A DNA stretch of 6,582 nucleotides from Flavobacteriales bacterium UBA4011. GTDB lineage: Bacteria > Bacteroidota > Bacteroidia > Flavobacteriales_D > Crocinitomicaceae. The notes beneath the pieces were generated by a model, which worked only from the letters and a program-made list of their open reading frames with translations, was not told the origin of the DNA and did not search any database. A program made the translations under genes and the position numbers. The DNA is taken from the NCBI GenBank assembly GCA_002384725.1, contig DGBF01000049.1, positions 13,780 through 20,361 on the forward strand, written 5' to 3'. This document shows positions 1 to 5,512 of the stretch, piece by piece (position 1 is the first letter of the stretch; each line of letters begins with the position of its first letter).

Positions 1-13
1 GCTCTTCCGATCT
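1..13. other. Illumina adapter remnant (left end)
   Basis: The first 13 bases are GCTCTTCCGATCT, the 3' end of the standard Illumina TruSeq-type adapter. The far end of the window carries its exact reverse complement. This is library sequence, not genomic DNA, and should be trimmed. Genuine sequence starts at about base 14. Confidence 0.97.
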
Positions 14-14
14 T

Positions 15-389
15 GGAATTATCAATGTAGGTGCCGCACTTTTAGTCATGATTTTAGTGAAAACACAATTCATAGGCATGATGAAAGCCATGGGAAGTGT
101 GAATTGGCAGATAAGAAAGATCTTTTTGTATCAAGCTTTTTTCATCATCGGAAAGGGAATGATTTGGGGCAATGCTATTGGGATTGGAATCTGTTTTCTG
201 CAGGCTAAATTCGGTATTCTTAGCCTCAATCCAGAGGTTTATTATTTGGATAAGGTGCCCATCGATATTACTTGGTGGCACGTTTTATTACTCAATATTG
301 TGACATTAATTATTTGTCTTGTTGCAATGATTGGTCCGAGTGCTTTGATTAGTCGAGTGAATCCTACGAAGGCGATTAAGTTTCAATAA
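15..389 (+). CDS. FtsX/LolE-type ABC transporter permease, C-terminal fragment
   Basis: This is a 5'-truncated reading frame, open from the adapter junction and coding for the last 124 residues of an ABC permease. An ATG at 48 is internal to the first visible membrane helix, so it is not the natural start. Three hydrophobic stretches are visible: residues 1-15 (partial helix), about 36-62 and about 89-112. Between the first two lies FIGMMKAMGSVNWQIRKIF, matching the conserved cytoplasmic 'IG-x-x-KA-x-G' segment of FtsX-domain permeases. The end NPTKAIKF resembles the 'P-x-x-AI/LR' terminus of this family. By family knowledge such proteins pair with a LolD-like ATPase and either release lipoproteins from the inner membrane (LolC/E) or act as MacB-like exporters. 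The fragment cannot separate these, although the short FtsX domain and Bacteroidota context favour LolC/E-like. The gene converges on the leftward LRR gene. Confidence 0.85.
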   Translation, partial: GIINVGAALLVMILVKTQFIGMMKAMGSVNWQIRKIFLYQAFFIIGKGMIWGNAIGIGICFLQAKFGILSLNPEVYYLDKVPIDITWWHVLLLNIVTLIICLVAMIGPSALISRVNPTKAIKFQ

Positions 390-418
390 GGGGTTGGATT
401 GGATAAATGGCCATAAAT

Positions 419-457
419 AAAAAAGCCGCTCCAGATTATCTCCGAAGCGACTGTTTT
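419..457 (-). terminator. Rho-independent terminator of the leftward operon (possibly bidirectional)
   Basis: Bases 425-432 (GCCGCTCC) and 444-451 (GAAGCGAC) form an 8-bp stem with an 11-base loop. Read on the minus strand, all eight positions pair, two as G-U wobbles, and the stem is followed by six T's (A's at 419-424 on the plus strand). On the plus strand the two wobble positions become C-A mismatches and the following T-run is interrupted (TGTTTT). Its main direction is therefore leftward, ending the LRR/ribF operon about 100 bases after the LRR stop, with weak service to the convergent permease gene. Confidence 0.7.
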
Positions 458-547
458 GTAAACCTAAAAACCCATTAAATCAAACAGAATTTGAATGATA
501 GGAAGTTTGATACTATATAACCGTTTGAGAACATGTTTCAGTTGGCC

Positions 548-1129
548 TTATTCAATACAGTTGCACGGCGCATCGAATTTAATTTTTGTATTTGAAAGCC
601 GTTCTTCCCATGTTTGCTGGAATTCACGCCCAAAGAGTATTCCTCGCGCATCGAATGTTTTAAGGTTCTTTAATAAGGCTAACTCCGAGGGAAAGGAGTC
701 AATTTGGGTATTGAAGATGTCCAAATGCTCCAATTGCGTCAAATATTGAATACAAGTTGGCATATTGGTGATGATATTGTTGCTCAACGAGATAGATTTC
801 AAATTGGGCATGGAACAGATCACAATGGGGAAGATTTGCAAGCGGTTTTTGCTCAAGGTTAAAATTTCTAATTTTTGTAATTGATTCAGGTTTTGCGGAA
901 TTTTCGTTAGTTTGTTTTTGGTCAAATCCAATGCACGAAGATTGGGATAATTTAATATTTCTTCTGGAAAATCGGTGAGTTTCATCTTGATCATGCGAAT
1001 GGCGAAAACCGAATCGGGATGATTTACACGCGCCTCTTCAATCGACATATAGTCGCGCTCCTTGATTTCTTGCGAAAAGCTAGAACTACTTATAAACAGA
1101 ATTAAAATAAGAACGAACGGTCGTGTCAT
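548..1129 (-). CDS. Secreted leucine-rich-repeat protein
   Basis: This 193-residue protein has an N-terminal signal peptide: MTRPF followed by a hydrophobic core VLILILFI and a serine-rich region, with probable cleavage near residues 19-20. From about residue 51 to 163 it consists of about five leucine-rich repeats of exactly 23 residues, marked by prolines at 55, 78, 101, 124 and 147 and by leucines at 64, 87, 110, 133 and 156. Consensus is roughly L-x-x-L-x-L-x-x-N-x-L-x-x-x-P. A short C-terminal tail ends in a CNC motif and could cap the solenoid. LRR solenoids are protein-binding scaffolds, but the ligand is not predictable. The ATG lies inside the end of ribF, giving a 44-base overlap. 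It is preferred because it alone supplies the signal peptide, and it is preceded by an A-rich tract, as is common in Bacteroidota. It is probably the last gene of the leftward operon. No enzymatic domain is seen. Confidence 0.85.
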   Translation of the reverse strand: MTRPFVLILILFISSSSFSQEIKERDYMSIEEARVNHPDSVFAIRMIKMKLTDFPEEILNYPNLRALDLTKNKLTKIPQNLNQLQKLEILTLSKNRLQIFPIVICSMPNLKSISLSNNIITNMPTCIQYLTQLEHLDIFNTQIDSFPSELALLKNLKTFDARGILFGREFQQTWEERLSNTKIKFDAPCNCIE

Positions 1130-2030
1130 CTTTTTTGATTTGTTGAATCAATTCTTCTTTGGAGTTAAAAGCAATTTCTTCTCTTACGAAGGTATAAAAT
1201 CGAACGGTAAGTTCTGTTCCGTACAAGTCGCCCTGAAAGTCCATAAGATAAACTTCTAGCTGCAATTTTCGTTCCAAATCTATAGTAGGACGAGAACCGA
1301 TGTTCATCATACCCTTATGCCTTTCACCCGATGCTAAAGTTACATCTACGGCATACACACCATTTTTCGGAATGAGTTTATTGGGATTCTTTAAATCTAA
1401 ATTGGCCGTAGGAAAACCTAGTTCGCGACCAATTTGTTCACCCTTGATAACTGTGCCGTTGATTTCGAAATAATCAGACAAATAGTTTTTCGCTAGATCT
1501 ACTTCTCCAGCATCGATTGCGCGTCGGATTTTTGTTGAACTTACATTCACATCGTTTATCTCTTGCGCCGAAATTTCGATGACGTCAAATCCATACGTAT
1601 CAGATACCGAACGTAAAAAATCGAGACCTCCTTCCCTATTCTTACCAAAGTGATGATCGTAACCAATCACGAGGGTTTTCACTCCAATTTTTTCGACTAA
1701 AATATCGCGAACAAATTCTTGTGCATTCAGTTGAGAAAACTCTTTACTAAACGGATAAATAATCAGGTTTTGCAAGCCAAATTCTTGAAGTTTCTTCGTT
1801 TTTTCTGTTTGAGTCTGAAGTAATTTAAGCGAAGTATCGCTAGGATTCAAGACCAAACGAGGGTGTGGATGAAAAGTAAACAGCACTGATTCACCTCCGT
1901 ACTTTTTGGCTTCTTGATTGAGGCGTTGAATGATTTTTTGGTGACCGACATGCACGCCATCGAAGGTTCCAATCGTAACAACTGGATAAGGAATGGAAAG
2001 TGATGCCTGTAAACCTTCAAAAATCTTCAC
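1086..2030 (-). CDS. ribF: Bifunctional riboflavin kinase / FAD synthetase RibF
   Basis: RibF phosphorylates riboflavin to FMN and adenylylates FMN to FAD in the cytoplasm. The protein is 314 residues, normal for the bifunctional bacterial form. The N-terminal nucleotidyltransferase-like FAD synthetase domain (about 15-180) shows TIGTFDGVHVGHQ at 19-31 (the HxGH-type nucleotide-binding motif), HPHPR at 54-58, GYDHHFGKNREG at 123-134 and SSTKIR at 164-169. The C-terminal riboflavin kinase domain (about 184-312) shows GRELGFPTANL at 201-211 (the PTAN flavin/ATP motif), NGVYAV at 223-228, GMMNIGSRPT and LEVYLMDFQGDLYG. The start is GTG: the in-frame sequence upstream reaches a stop about 30 bases away without an ATG, and starting here gives the usual spacing to the first motif. 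It lies 40 bases after the lipoprotein gene and overlaps the LRR start, so the three are probably co-transcribed. Confidence 0.97.
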   Translation of the reverse strand: MKIFEGLQASLSIPYPVVTIGTFDGVHVGHQKIIQRLNQEAKKYGGESVLFTFHPHPRLVLNPSDTSLKLLQTQTEKTKKLQEFGLQNLIIYPFSKEFSQLNAQEFVRDILVEKIGVKTLVIGYDHHFGKNREGGLDFLRSVSDTYGFDVIEISAQEINDVNVSSTKIRRAIDAGEVDLAKNYLSDYFEINGTVIKGEQIGRELGFPTANLDLKNPNKLIPKNGVYAVDVTLASGERHKGMMNIGSRPTIDLERKLQLEVYLMDFQGDLYGTELTVRFYTFVREEIAFNSKEELIQQIKKDDTTVRSYFNSVYK

Positions 2031-2070
2031 GCGATAATTTTCGGCAAAGGTAATGAATCAATCGAGTAGT

Positions 2071-2313
2071 TTATTCACCCGCCAAACAATCTGCCATTTT
2101 CAAAGCAAGGATTTCTTGTTGTTCAGGCAAATACTCGTATTTATTCTTCAAAGTTTGCAACAACTTGGCACATTCTCCTGGTTTGCCTTCTCCAGCATAT
2201 TCTCGTTCCTTGCAATCACAATAAGACTTCGCATCAGTATTTACCTCTTTGTATTCGCAAGAGAATAGGAATAAGGCGGTGGTTAAAACTGAGTATTTCA
2301 AAAAGTCATTCAT
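2071..2313 (-). CDS. Small cysteine-rich putative lipoprotein
   Basis: This 80-residue protein is not recognised as a named family. Residues 1-18 form a lipoprotein-type signal with a hydrophobic stretch (YSVLTTALFLF) ending in the lipobox-like LFSC, with Cys19 as the likely lipidated residue. The first two residues are not basic, but Lys6 provides a positive charge before the hydrophobic core. The mature part has four more cysteines (32, 34, 48, 76), including a C-x-C pair, which could form two disulfides or bind a metal. The remainder is charged and predicted helical (about 49-76). It is the first gene of the leftward set, 40 bases ahead of ribF. Similar tiny lipoproteins of unknown function are common in Bacteroidota. 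The coding call rests on a coherent lipoprotein signal and the tight spacing to ribF. Confidence 0.7.
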   Translation of the reverse strand: MNDFLKYSVLTTALFLFSCEYKEVNTDAKSYCDCKEREYAGEGKPGECAKLLQTLKNKYEYLPEQQEILALKMADCLAGE

Positions 2314-2405
2314 AACAAGCTTATTTGTAAAAGTTAGATTTCAATTGCTTCATAACCTAAAAACAGTTAAAAGTATGAAAAATGAGGTGAGAAATCTGAC
2401 TTTTC

Positions 2406-2512
2406 TTTACATTTAGTAGAATCTTAATTCGATTTGTAAAACTATAGTCGTTTCGAACGAAATAAAACGGACCGTCTCGTTAAGGATAACCCCAGATGAA
2501 ACGGGTTTTTTT
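2406..2512 (+). ncRNA. Candidate small RNA ending at an orphan terminator
   Basis: A terminator-like hairpin at 2472-2512 points rightward but has no rightward gene upstream of it in the divergent gap. Ahead of it lie an inverted repeat TTTACA (2406-2411) / TGTAAA (2435-2440) enclosing GAAT (2419-2422) / ATTC (2427-2430), and a small hairpin TCGTT (2448-2452) / AACGA (2456-2460). This arrangement could be a short structured RNA of roughly 100 bases. No upstream promoter was recognised, the helices are short, and I know no matching RNA family. The 5' boundary is a guess. Confidence 0.2.
2472..2512 (+). terminator. Orphan rightward terminator-like hairpin in the divergent gap
   Basis: CCGTCTCGTT (2472-2481) can pair with GATGAAACGG (2495-2504): nine of ten positions pair, two as G-U, with one C-A mismatch. 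The loop is 13 bases, and a G plus seven T's (2506-2512) follow. An alternative shorter stem pairs AACCC (2488-2492) with GGGTT (2503-2507). Either fits an intrinsic terminator. It ends before the suf promoter, so it would block incoming transcription or end a short upstream transcript. Confidence 0.5.
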
Positions 2513-2565
2513 GGTCCAATTTGCCAACAATTCTAAAAATGAAATGTTATTCTATCGATATCTCC

Positions 2566-2595
2566 TTGTTATATACCCTAAAAGTGGTATTTTTG
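2566..2595 (+). promoter_or_regulatory. Bacteroidota-type promoter of the suf operon
   Basis: A TTG at 2566-2568 is followed after exactly 19 bases by TATTTTTG at 2588-2595, an exact match to the Bacteroidota housekeeping -7 motif TAnnTTTG at the expected distance from the -33 TTG. Transcription would begin near 2600, giving an A/T-rich leader of about 50 bases before the sufA-like ATG at 2653. Confidence 0.7.
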
Positions 2596-2610
2596 CAAAG
2601 AAATAAGTCT

Positions 2611-2633
2611 TTATTTAGATTTAATATAAATAA
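2611..2633. promoter_or_regulatory. 23-bp near-perfect palindrome in the suf leader (candidate operator or hairpin)
   Basis: The arms TTATTTA (2611-2617) and TAAATAA (2627-2633) are perfect reverse complements, and the inner bases ATT/AAT (2619-2621, 2623-2625) also match about a central T at 2622. Ten of eleven symmetric positions pair. With a G-T wobble the symmetry continues to 2608-2636. It sits 15 bases after the -7 element, about 10 bases into the predicted transcript, where a dimeric repressor could act or an RNA hairpin could form. The binding protein is unknown. The AT-only composition raises the chance of coincidence. Confidence 0.45.
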
Positions 2634-2652
2634 GGAATAAGCATTTCGAAAT

Positions 2653-2976
2653 ATGATAAACGTAACAGAAAGCGCTAAAATTCAAGCTCTTCGCCTGATG
2701 GAAGACGAAGGGAAAGACGGTCACTTCATCCGAGTTGGTGTAGAAGGTGGCGGTTGCTCTGGCTTGATGTACCAATTGGAATTGGACAACACAGACAAGG
2801 AAGGCGACAAATCATTTGAAGATAACGGCATTAAAATCGTTGTGGACAAAAAGAGTTTCCTCTACCTCATCGGAACGACTTTGGATTACTCTGGTGGACT
2901 AAACGGGAAAGGTTTTGTCTTTAAAAACCCGAACGCTGATAGAACGTGTGGGTGTGGGGAGTCTTTCTCTGTTTAA
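2653..2976 (+). CDS. sufA: A-type iron-sulfur cluster carrier (HesB/IscA/SufA family)
   Basis: This 107-residue protein is complete and of normal length for the family. A-type carriers bind iron or a [2Fe-2S]/[4Fe-4S] cluster, usually as a dimer, and pass clusters from the scaffold to target apoproteins in the cytoplasm. The three invariant cysteines are present: Cys35 in GGGCSGL, and Cys99 and Cys101 in TCGCGESF near the C terminus. The start ATG gives the expected N terminus (the INVTESA segment). No Shine-Dalgarno is seen; an AAGGA lies 17 bases upstream, too far to serve. It is the first gene of the suf operon, behind a good promoter. The symbol sufA follows from its neighbours. By sequence alone IscA or ErpA would also be acceptable names, because the families are hard to tell apart. 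Confidence 0.93.
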   Translation: MINVTESAKIQALRLMEDEGKDGHFIRVGVEGGGCSGLMYQLELDNTDKEGDKSFEDNGIKIVVDKKSFLYLIGTTLDYSGGLNGKGFVFKNPNADRTCGCGESFSV

Positions 2977-3049
2977 ACACAAAGTCGGCATAAAGGACAC
3001 TAAGAACCGTGTGCCTAGAAAATAAAAACAAGAGTAAAAACACAATGCC

Positions 3050-3091
3050 TAATTATTCATTTTTAATTATTCATTGTTAATTATACAGATG
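3050..3091 (+). repeat. Three-copy 14-base tandem repeat ending in the sufB start codon
   Basis: TAATTATTCATT occurs at 3050-3061 and again at 3064-3075, exactly 14 bases apart. A third, degenerate copy (TAATTATACAGATG) starts at 3078, and its last three bases are the sufB ATG. The remaining 5' part of this 112-base gap (2977-3049) shows only a weak imperfect hairpin (GGACAC with GTGTGCC) and no clear terminator. Confidence 0.8.
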
Positions 3092-4537
3092 GCAAATTAC
3101 ACAGAACACGAATTAGCAAAGGACATTGAAGAACAAGAATACAAGTTTGGTTTCGTTAGCGATTTAGATTCGGATACAATTCCTATCGGATTGAGCGAAG
3201 ATGTTATTCGTTTGATTTCATCGAAAAAAGAAGAGCCAGAATGGTTACTTAAGTTTCGTTTGGATTCATACGCAATTTGGAAAGAAATGACAGAGCCGAA
3301 TTGGGCGCATGTTCATTATCCAAAACCAGATTTCCAAGCTATTGCTTATTATTCAGCGCCTAAGCAAACGAAGAAATACGAATCTTGGGACGACGTCGAT
3401 CCAGAAATGAAGGAGACGATGAAGAAACTTGGGATCTCCATGGAAGAACAAAAACGTTTGACCGGAGTTGCCGTTGATTTCGTTGTAGATTCTGTTTCCG
3501 TAGCGACTTCGTTTAAAGCAAAATTGAAGGAATTGGGCATTATTTTTTGCTCTTTCTCAGAAGCTGTTCAGGAACACCCTGAATTGGTTCAAAAATATAT
3601 GGGGACTGTTGTTCCGAATACCGATAATTTCTACGCAGCATTGAATTCGGCCGTATTTACGGACGGTTCTTTCTGTTACATTCCACAAGGAGTGCGTTGC
3701 CCGATGGAATTATCGACATATTTCCGAATCAACGAAGGAGGAACAGGACAATTCGAAAGAACATTAGTTGTTGCGGACGAAAGTTCATACGTAAGTTACT
3801 TGGAAGGTTGCACAGCTCCAATGCGGGATGAGAATCAATTGCATGCGGCAGTCGTTGAATTGGTTTCTTTGGACAATGCGGAGATTAAATATTCAACCGT
3901 TCAAAACTGGTATCCTGGAAATAAAGAAGGAATTGGTGGAATTTTTAACTTCGTCACGAAAAGAGGTATTTGTCATACGAACTCTAAAATTTCGTGGACG
4001 CAAGTGGAAACAGGTTCAGCTGTAACTTGGAAATATCCTTCTTGTATTTTAAAAGGTGACCATTCGATAGGTGAATTTTATTCCGTTGCGGTAACCAACA
4101 ACTATCAACAAGCCGATACAGGAACGAAAATGATTCACATCGGTAAAAACACGAAAAGCACGATTATTTCCAAAGGAATTTCTGCCGGAAAATCGAGCAA
4201 CAGTTACCGAGGTTTGGTTCAAATTCACAAAGGCGCTCAAAACGCAAGAAATTTCTCTCAATGTGATTCTTTGTTGATGACCGATGAATGTGGAGCACAT
4301 ACTTTCCCTTACATCGAATGTAAAAACAGTTCTGCCAAAATAGAACACGAAGCAACGACGTCAAAAATCGGCGAAGATCAAATCTTCTATTGCAAACAAA
4401 GAGGACTCGGCGAAGAAAAAGCGATCAGCTTGATTGTAAACGGATATTGCAAGGAAGTATTGAACCAATTGCCAATGGAATTTGCTGTGGAAGCGCAAAA
4501 ATTGCTGACGATAAGCCTTGAGGGGTCGGTTGGGTAA
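3089..4537 (+). CDS. sufB: Fe-S cluster scaffold protein SufB
   Basis: SufB is the central scaffold of the SufBC2D complex, receiving sulfur from SufS and assembling the nascent cluster. The 482-residue protein is full length for the Bacteroidota/cyanobacterial type. Signatures seen: [19 protein letters not shown], the TVQNWYPG segment, then [20 protein letters not shown] and the C-terminal [12 protein letters not shown] (Cys401), [10 protein letters not shown] (residues 418-427) and a normal end at ISLEGSVG. Cys401 lies in the position corresponding to the functionally essential cysteine of E. coli SufB near the SufD interface (family knowledge). The middle forms the right-handed beta-helix domain shared with SufD. 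An in-frame TTG lies 15 bases upstream, but the ATG at 3089 gives the usual [13 protein letters not shown] N terminus and length. It is 112 bases after the sufA-like gene and 124 before sufC. Confidence 0.97.
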   Translation: MANYTEHELAKDIEEQEYKFGFVSDLDSDTIPIGLSEDVIRLISSKKEEPEWLLKFRLDSYAIWKEMTEPNWAHVHYPKPDFQAIAYYSAPKQTKKYESWDDVDPEMKETMKKLGISMEEQKRLTGVAVDFVVDSVSVATSFKAKLKELGIIFCSFSEAVQEHPELVQKYMGTVVPNTDNFYAALNSAVFTDGSFCYIPQGVRCPMELSTYFRINEGGTGQFERTLVVADESSYVSYLEGCTAPMRDENQLHAAVVELVSLDNAEIKYSTVQNWYPGNKEGIGGIFNFVTKRGICHTNSKISWTQVETGSAVTWKYPSCILKGDHSIGEFYSVAVTNNYQQADTGTKMIHIGKNTKSTIISKGISAGKSSNSYRGLVQIHKGAQNARNFSQCDSLLMTDECGAHTFPYIECKNSSAKIEHEATTSKIGEDQIFYCKQRGLGEEKAISLIVNGYCKEVLNQLPMEFAVEAQKLLTISLEGSVG

Positions 4538-4556
4538 TATGGAGTTAGAGTAGTCT

Positions 4557-4647
4557 GGTCGAAAAATTTTTACCTGCACATAGGTTTATCCCTCAGTCAG
4601 AGATCGAAAAAAAAGGTTGAATGAAAGGTCGAAAAAATATTCGACCT
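4557..4647 (+). repeat. Three TCGAAAAA repeats and an 8-bp hairpin between sufB and sufC
   Basis: GGTCGAAAAA occurs at 4557-4566 and 4627-4636, with a one-base variant GATCGAAAAA at 4602-4611. The third copy forms the left arm of a perfect inverted repeat, AGGTCGAA (4626-4633) with TTCGACCT (4640-4647), around a six-base loop and 14 bases before the sufC ATG. The first copy could pair with the same right arm, so two mutually exclusive folds are possible. A small hairpin ACCT (4572-4575) / AGGT (4582-4585) lies between. There is no T-tract after the hairpin, so it does not look like a terminator. Confidence 0.7.
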
Positions 4648-4661
4648 AACAAATAAAAAAA

Positions 4662-5417
4662 ATGATTAAAATAACAAACTTACACGCCAGCATTGAAGGC
4701 AAAGAAATACTAAAAGGATTAAGCCTTGAAGTAAACGCAGGTGAAATTCACGCGATAATGGGACCCAATGGAGCTGGTAAATCTACCTTGGCTTCCATCC
4801 TTGCGGGACGCGAAGAATACGAAATTACGGAAGGTTCTGTCGATTTTGATGGAACGGATTTATTGGAAATGGGCACCGAAGAAAGAGCACGCGAAGGTTT
4901 GTTCTTGGCGTTCCAGTACCCAATTGAAATTCCAGGTGTGTCGAATATCAATTTCTTGCGTGCTGCTTTGAATGAAATTCGTGAGCACAAGGGTGAAGAC
5001 CCAATTTCTGCGAAAGAATTTATGGCTTTGGTGAAAGAGAAATCAGCTTTGGTTGAATTGGACGCCAAATTGGCTTCTCGTTCGGTAAATGAAGGATTCT
5101 CCGGAGGTGAGAAAAAACGAAACGAAATTTTCCAAATGGCAATGTTGAACCCGAAGTTGTCTATTTTGGATGAAACGGATTCTGGTTTGGATATCGATGC
5201 CTTGCGTATTGTAGCGAATGGTGTTAACACACTGAAAACTGACAAAAACGCAACTATCGTCATTACACACTACCAGCGTTTGTTGGATTATATCATTCCT
5301 GATTTCGTTCACGTATTGTACGATGGAAGAATTGTGAAAACAGGTGGTAAAGAATTGGCTTTGGAATTGGAAGAAAAAGGATACGATTGGATTAAGGCGG
5401 AATTAAGCGAAGCATAA
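4662..5417 (+). CDS. sufC: Fe-S assembly ATPase SufC
   Basis: SufC is the cytoplasmic ABC-type ATPase whose nucleotide-driven dimerisation remodels the SufBCD complex during cluster assembly. The 251-residue length is standard. The ABC motifs are intact: Walker A GPNGAGKST at 34-42, Q-loop glutamine 85 in the SufC-typical FQYPIEIPGV, signature FSGGEKKRNE at 146-155, Walker B LSILDE at 166-171 followed by the SufC-specific TDSGLDIDAL, and the H-loop histidine 203 in ITHYQRLL. No membrane segment is present, as expected. The ATG is preceded by an A-rich tract (ACAAATAAAAAA) and not a Shine-Dalgarno sequence. It lies third in the operon, with a hairpin just upstream that may influence its expression relative to sufB. 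The identification is firm because the TDSGLD and YPIEIPG segments separate SufC from transporter ATPases. Confidence 0.98.
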   Translation: MIKITNLHASIEGKEILKGLSLEVNAGEIHAIMGPNGAGKSTLASILAGREEYEITEGSVDFDGTDLLEMGTEERAREGLFLAFQYPIEIPGVSNINFLRAALNEIREHKGEDPISAKEFMALVKEKSALVELDAKLASRSVNEGFSGGEKKRNEIFQMAMLNPKLSILDETDSGLDIDALRIVANGVNTLKTDKNATIVITHYQRLLDYIIPDFVHVLYDGRIVKTGGKELALELEEKGYDWIKAELSEA

Positions 5418-5456
5418 TTAATTGCGAATTGGGAATTATTTAATTACGAATTACCC
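5416..5456 (+). repeat. AATT heptad array downstream of sufC
   Basis: AATT begins at 5416, 5420, 5427, 5434, 5442 and 5449, so most copies are seven bases apart (one interval is eight) with variable three-base linkers such as GCG, GGG and ACG. The array starts inside the sufC stop codon. GGGAATT (5431-5437) can pair with AATTACCC (5449-5456) with one bulged A, so the right half can fold into a hairpin. Confidence 0.75.
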
Positions 5457-5476
5457 ATATTCGATAGGATTATTTA

Positions 5477-5512
5477 CCTCCTCCCTTGAGAGAGGGTTGA
5501 GATGGGTGTATC
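5477..5512 (+). repeat. C/T-G/A-rich intergenic element with small hairpin
   Basis: This stretch (CCTCCTCCCTTGAG, then AGAGGGTTGAGATGGG) contrasts sharply with the surrounding AT-rich DNA. CCCT (5483-5486) pairs with AGGG (5493-5496) around a six-base loop. The composition and layout resemble dispersed intergenic repeats of the 'CTCCC...GAGGG...GGGTGT' kind that I recall from Bacteroidota genomes, but a second copy is not present in this window, so calling it a dispersed repeat is inference. Confidence 0.4.

Larger units (their letters stand above)
2314..2652. other. Divergent intergenic region between the ribF operon and the suf operon
   Basis: This 339-base gap has no credible protein-coding gene; the longest small frame noticed, from ATG at about 2375, is 13 codons. 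Reading left to right it holds an AT-rich stretch where a leftward promoter for the lipoprotein gene should lie, but I found no clean CAAAnnTA (reverse of TAnnTTTG); the best candidates lack the G. Next come short inverted repeats (2406-2440 and 2448-2460), a terminator-like hairpin with seven T's (2472-2512), a good rightward promoter (2566-2595) and a palindrome (2611-2633), each listed separately where supported. Confidence 0.8.

Noticed and set aside
48..389. Complete small membrane protein starting at ATG 48
   Set aside because: The frame is open back to the adapter and the upstream residues complete a membrane helix typical of FtsX permeases, so the gene is truncated, not small.
495..749. 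Plus-strand open frame across the end of the LRR gene
   Set aside because: It is antisense to the LRR repeats and translates to a low-complexity product with no recognisable motif.
2314..2652. Metabolite riboswitch controlling suf, or an FMN riboswitch for ribF
   Set aside because: The only strong terminator lies upstream of the suf promoter and not in the suf leader, and I saw no conserved FMN (RFN) element in front of the ribF operon.
2643..2652. Ten-base palindrome ATTTCGAAAT directly before the sufA-like ATG
   Set aside because: It is a perfect palindrome but short and AT-rich, so it is expected by chance; no second copy of the full ten bases was seen near the other suf starts.
3074..3088. 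TTG as an upstream start of sufB adding five residues
   Set aside because: The ATG at 3089 gives the normal SufB length and N terminus. The extra residues are encoded by the tandem repeat.
3050..3091. CRISPR-like repeat array
   Set aside because: The units are 14 bases in direct tandem with no unique spacers, and there are no cas genes.
4748..5263. Long minus-strand open frame (171 codons) inside sufC
   Set aside because: It lies antisense to a sufC gene with all ABC motifs intact, has no recognisable domain, and is a codon-composition shadow.
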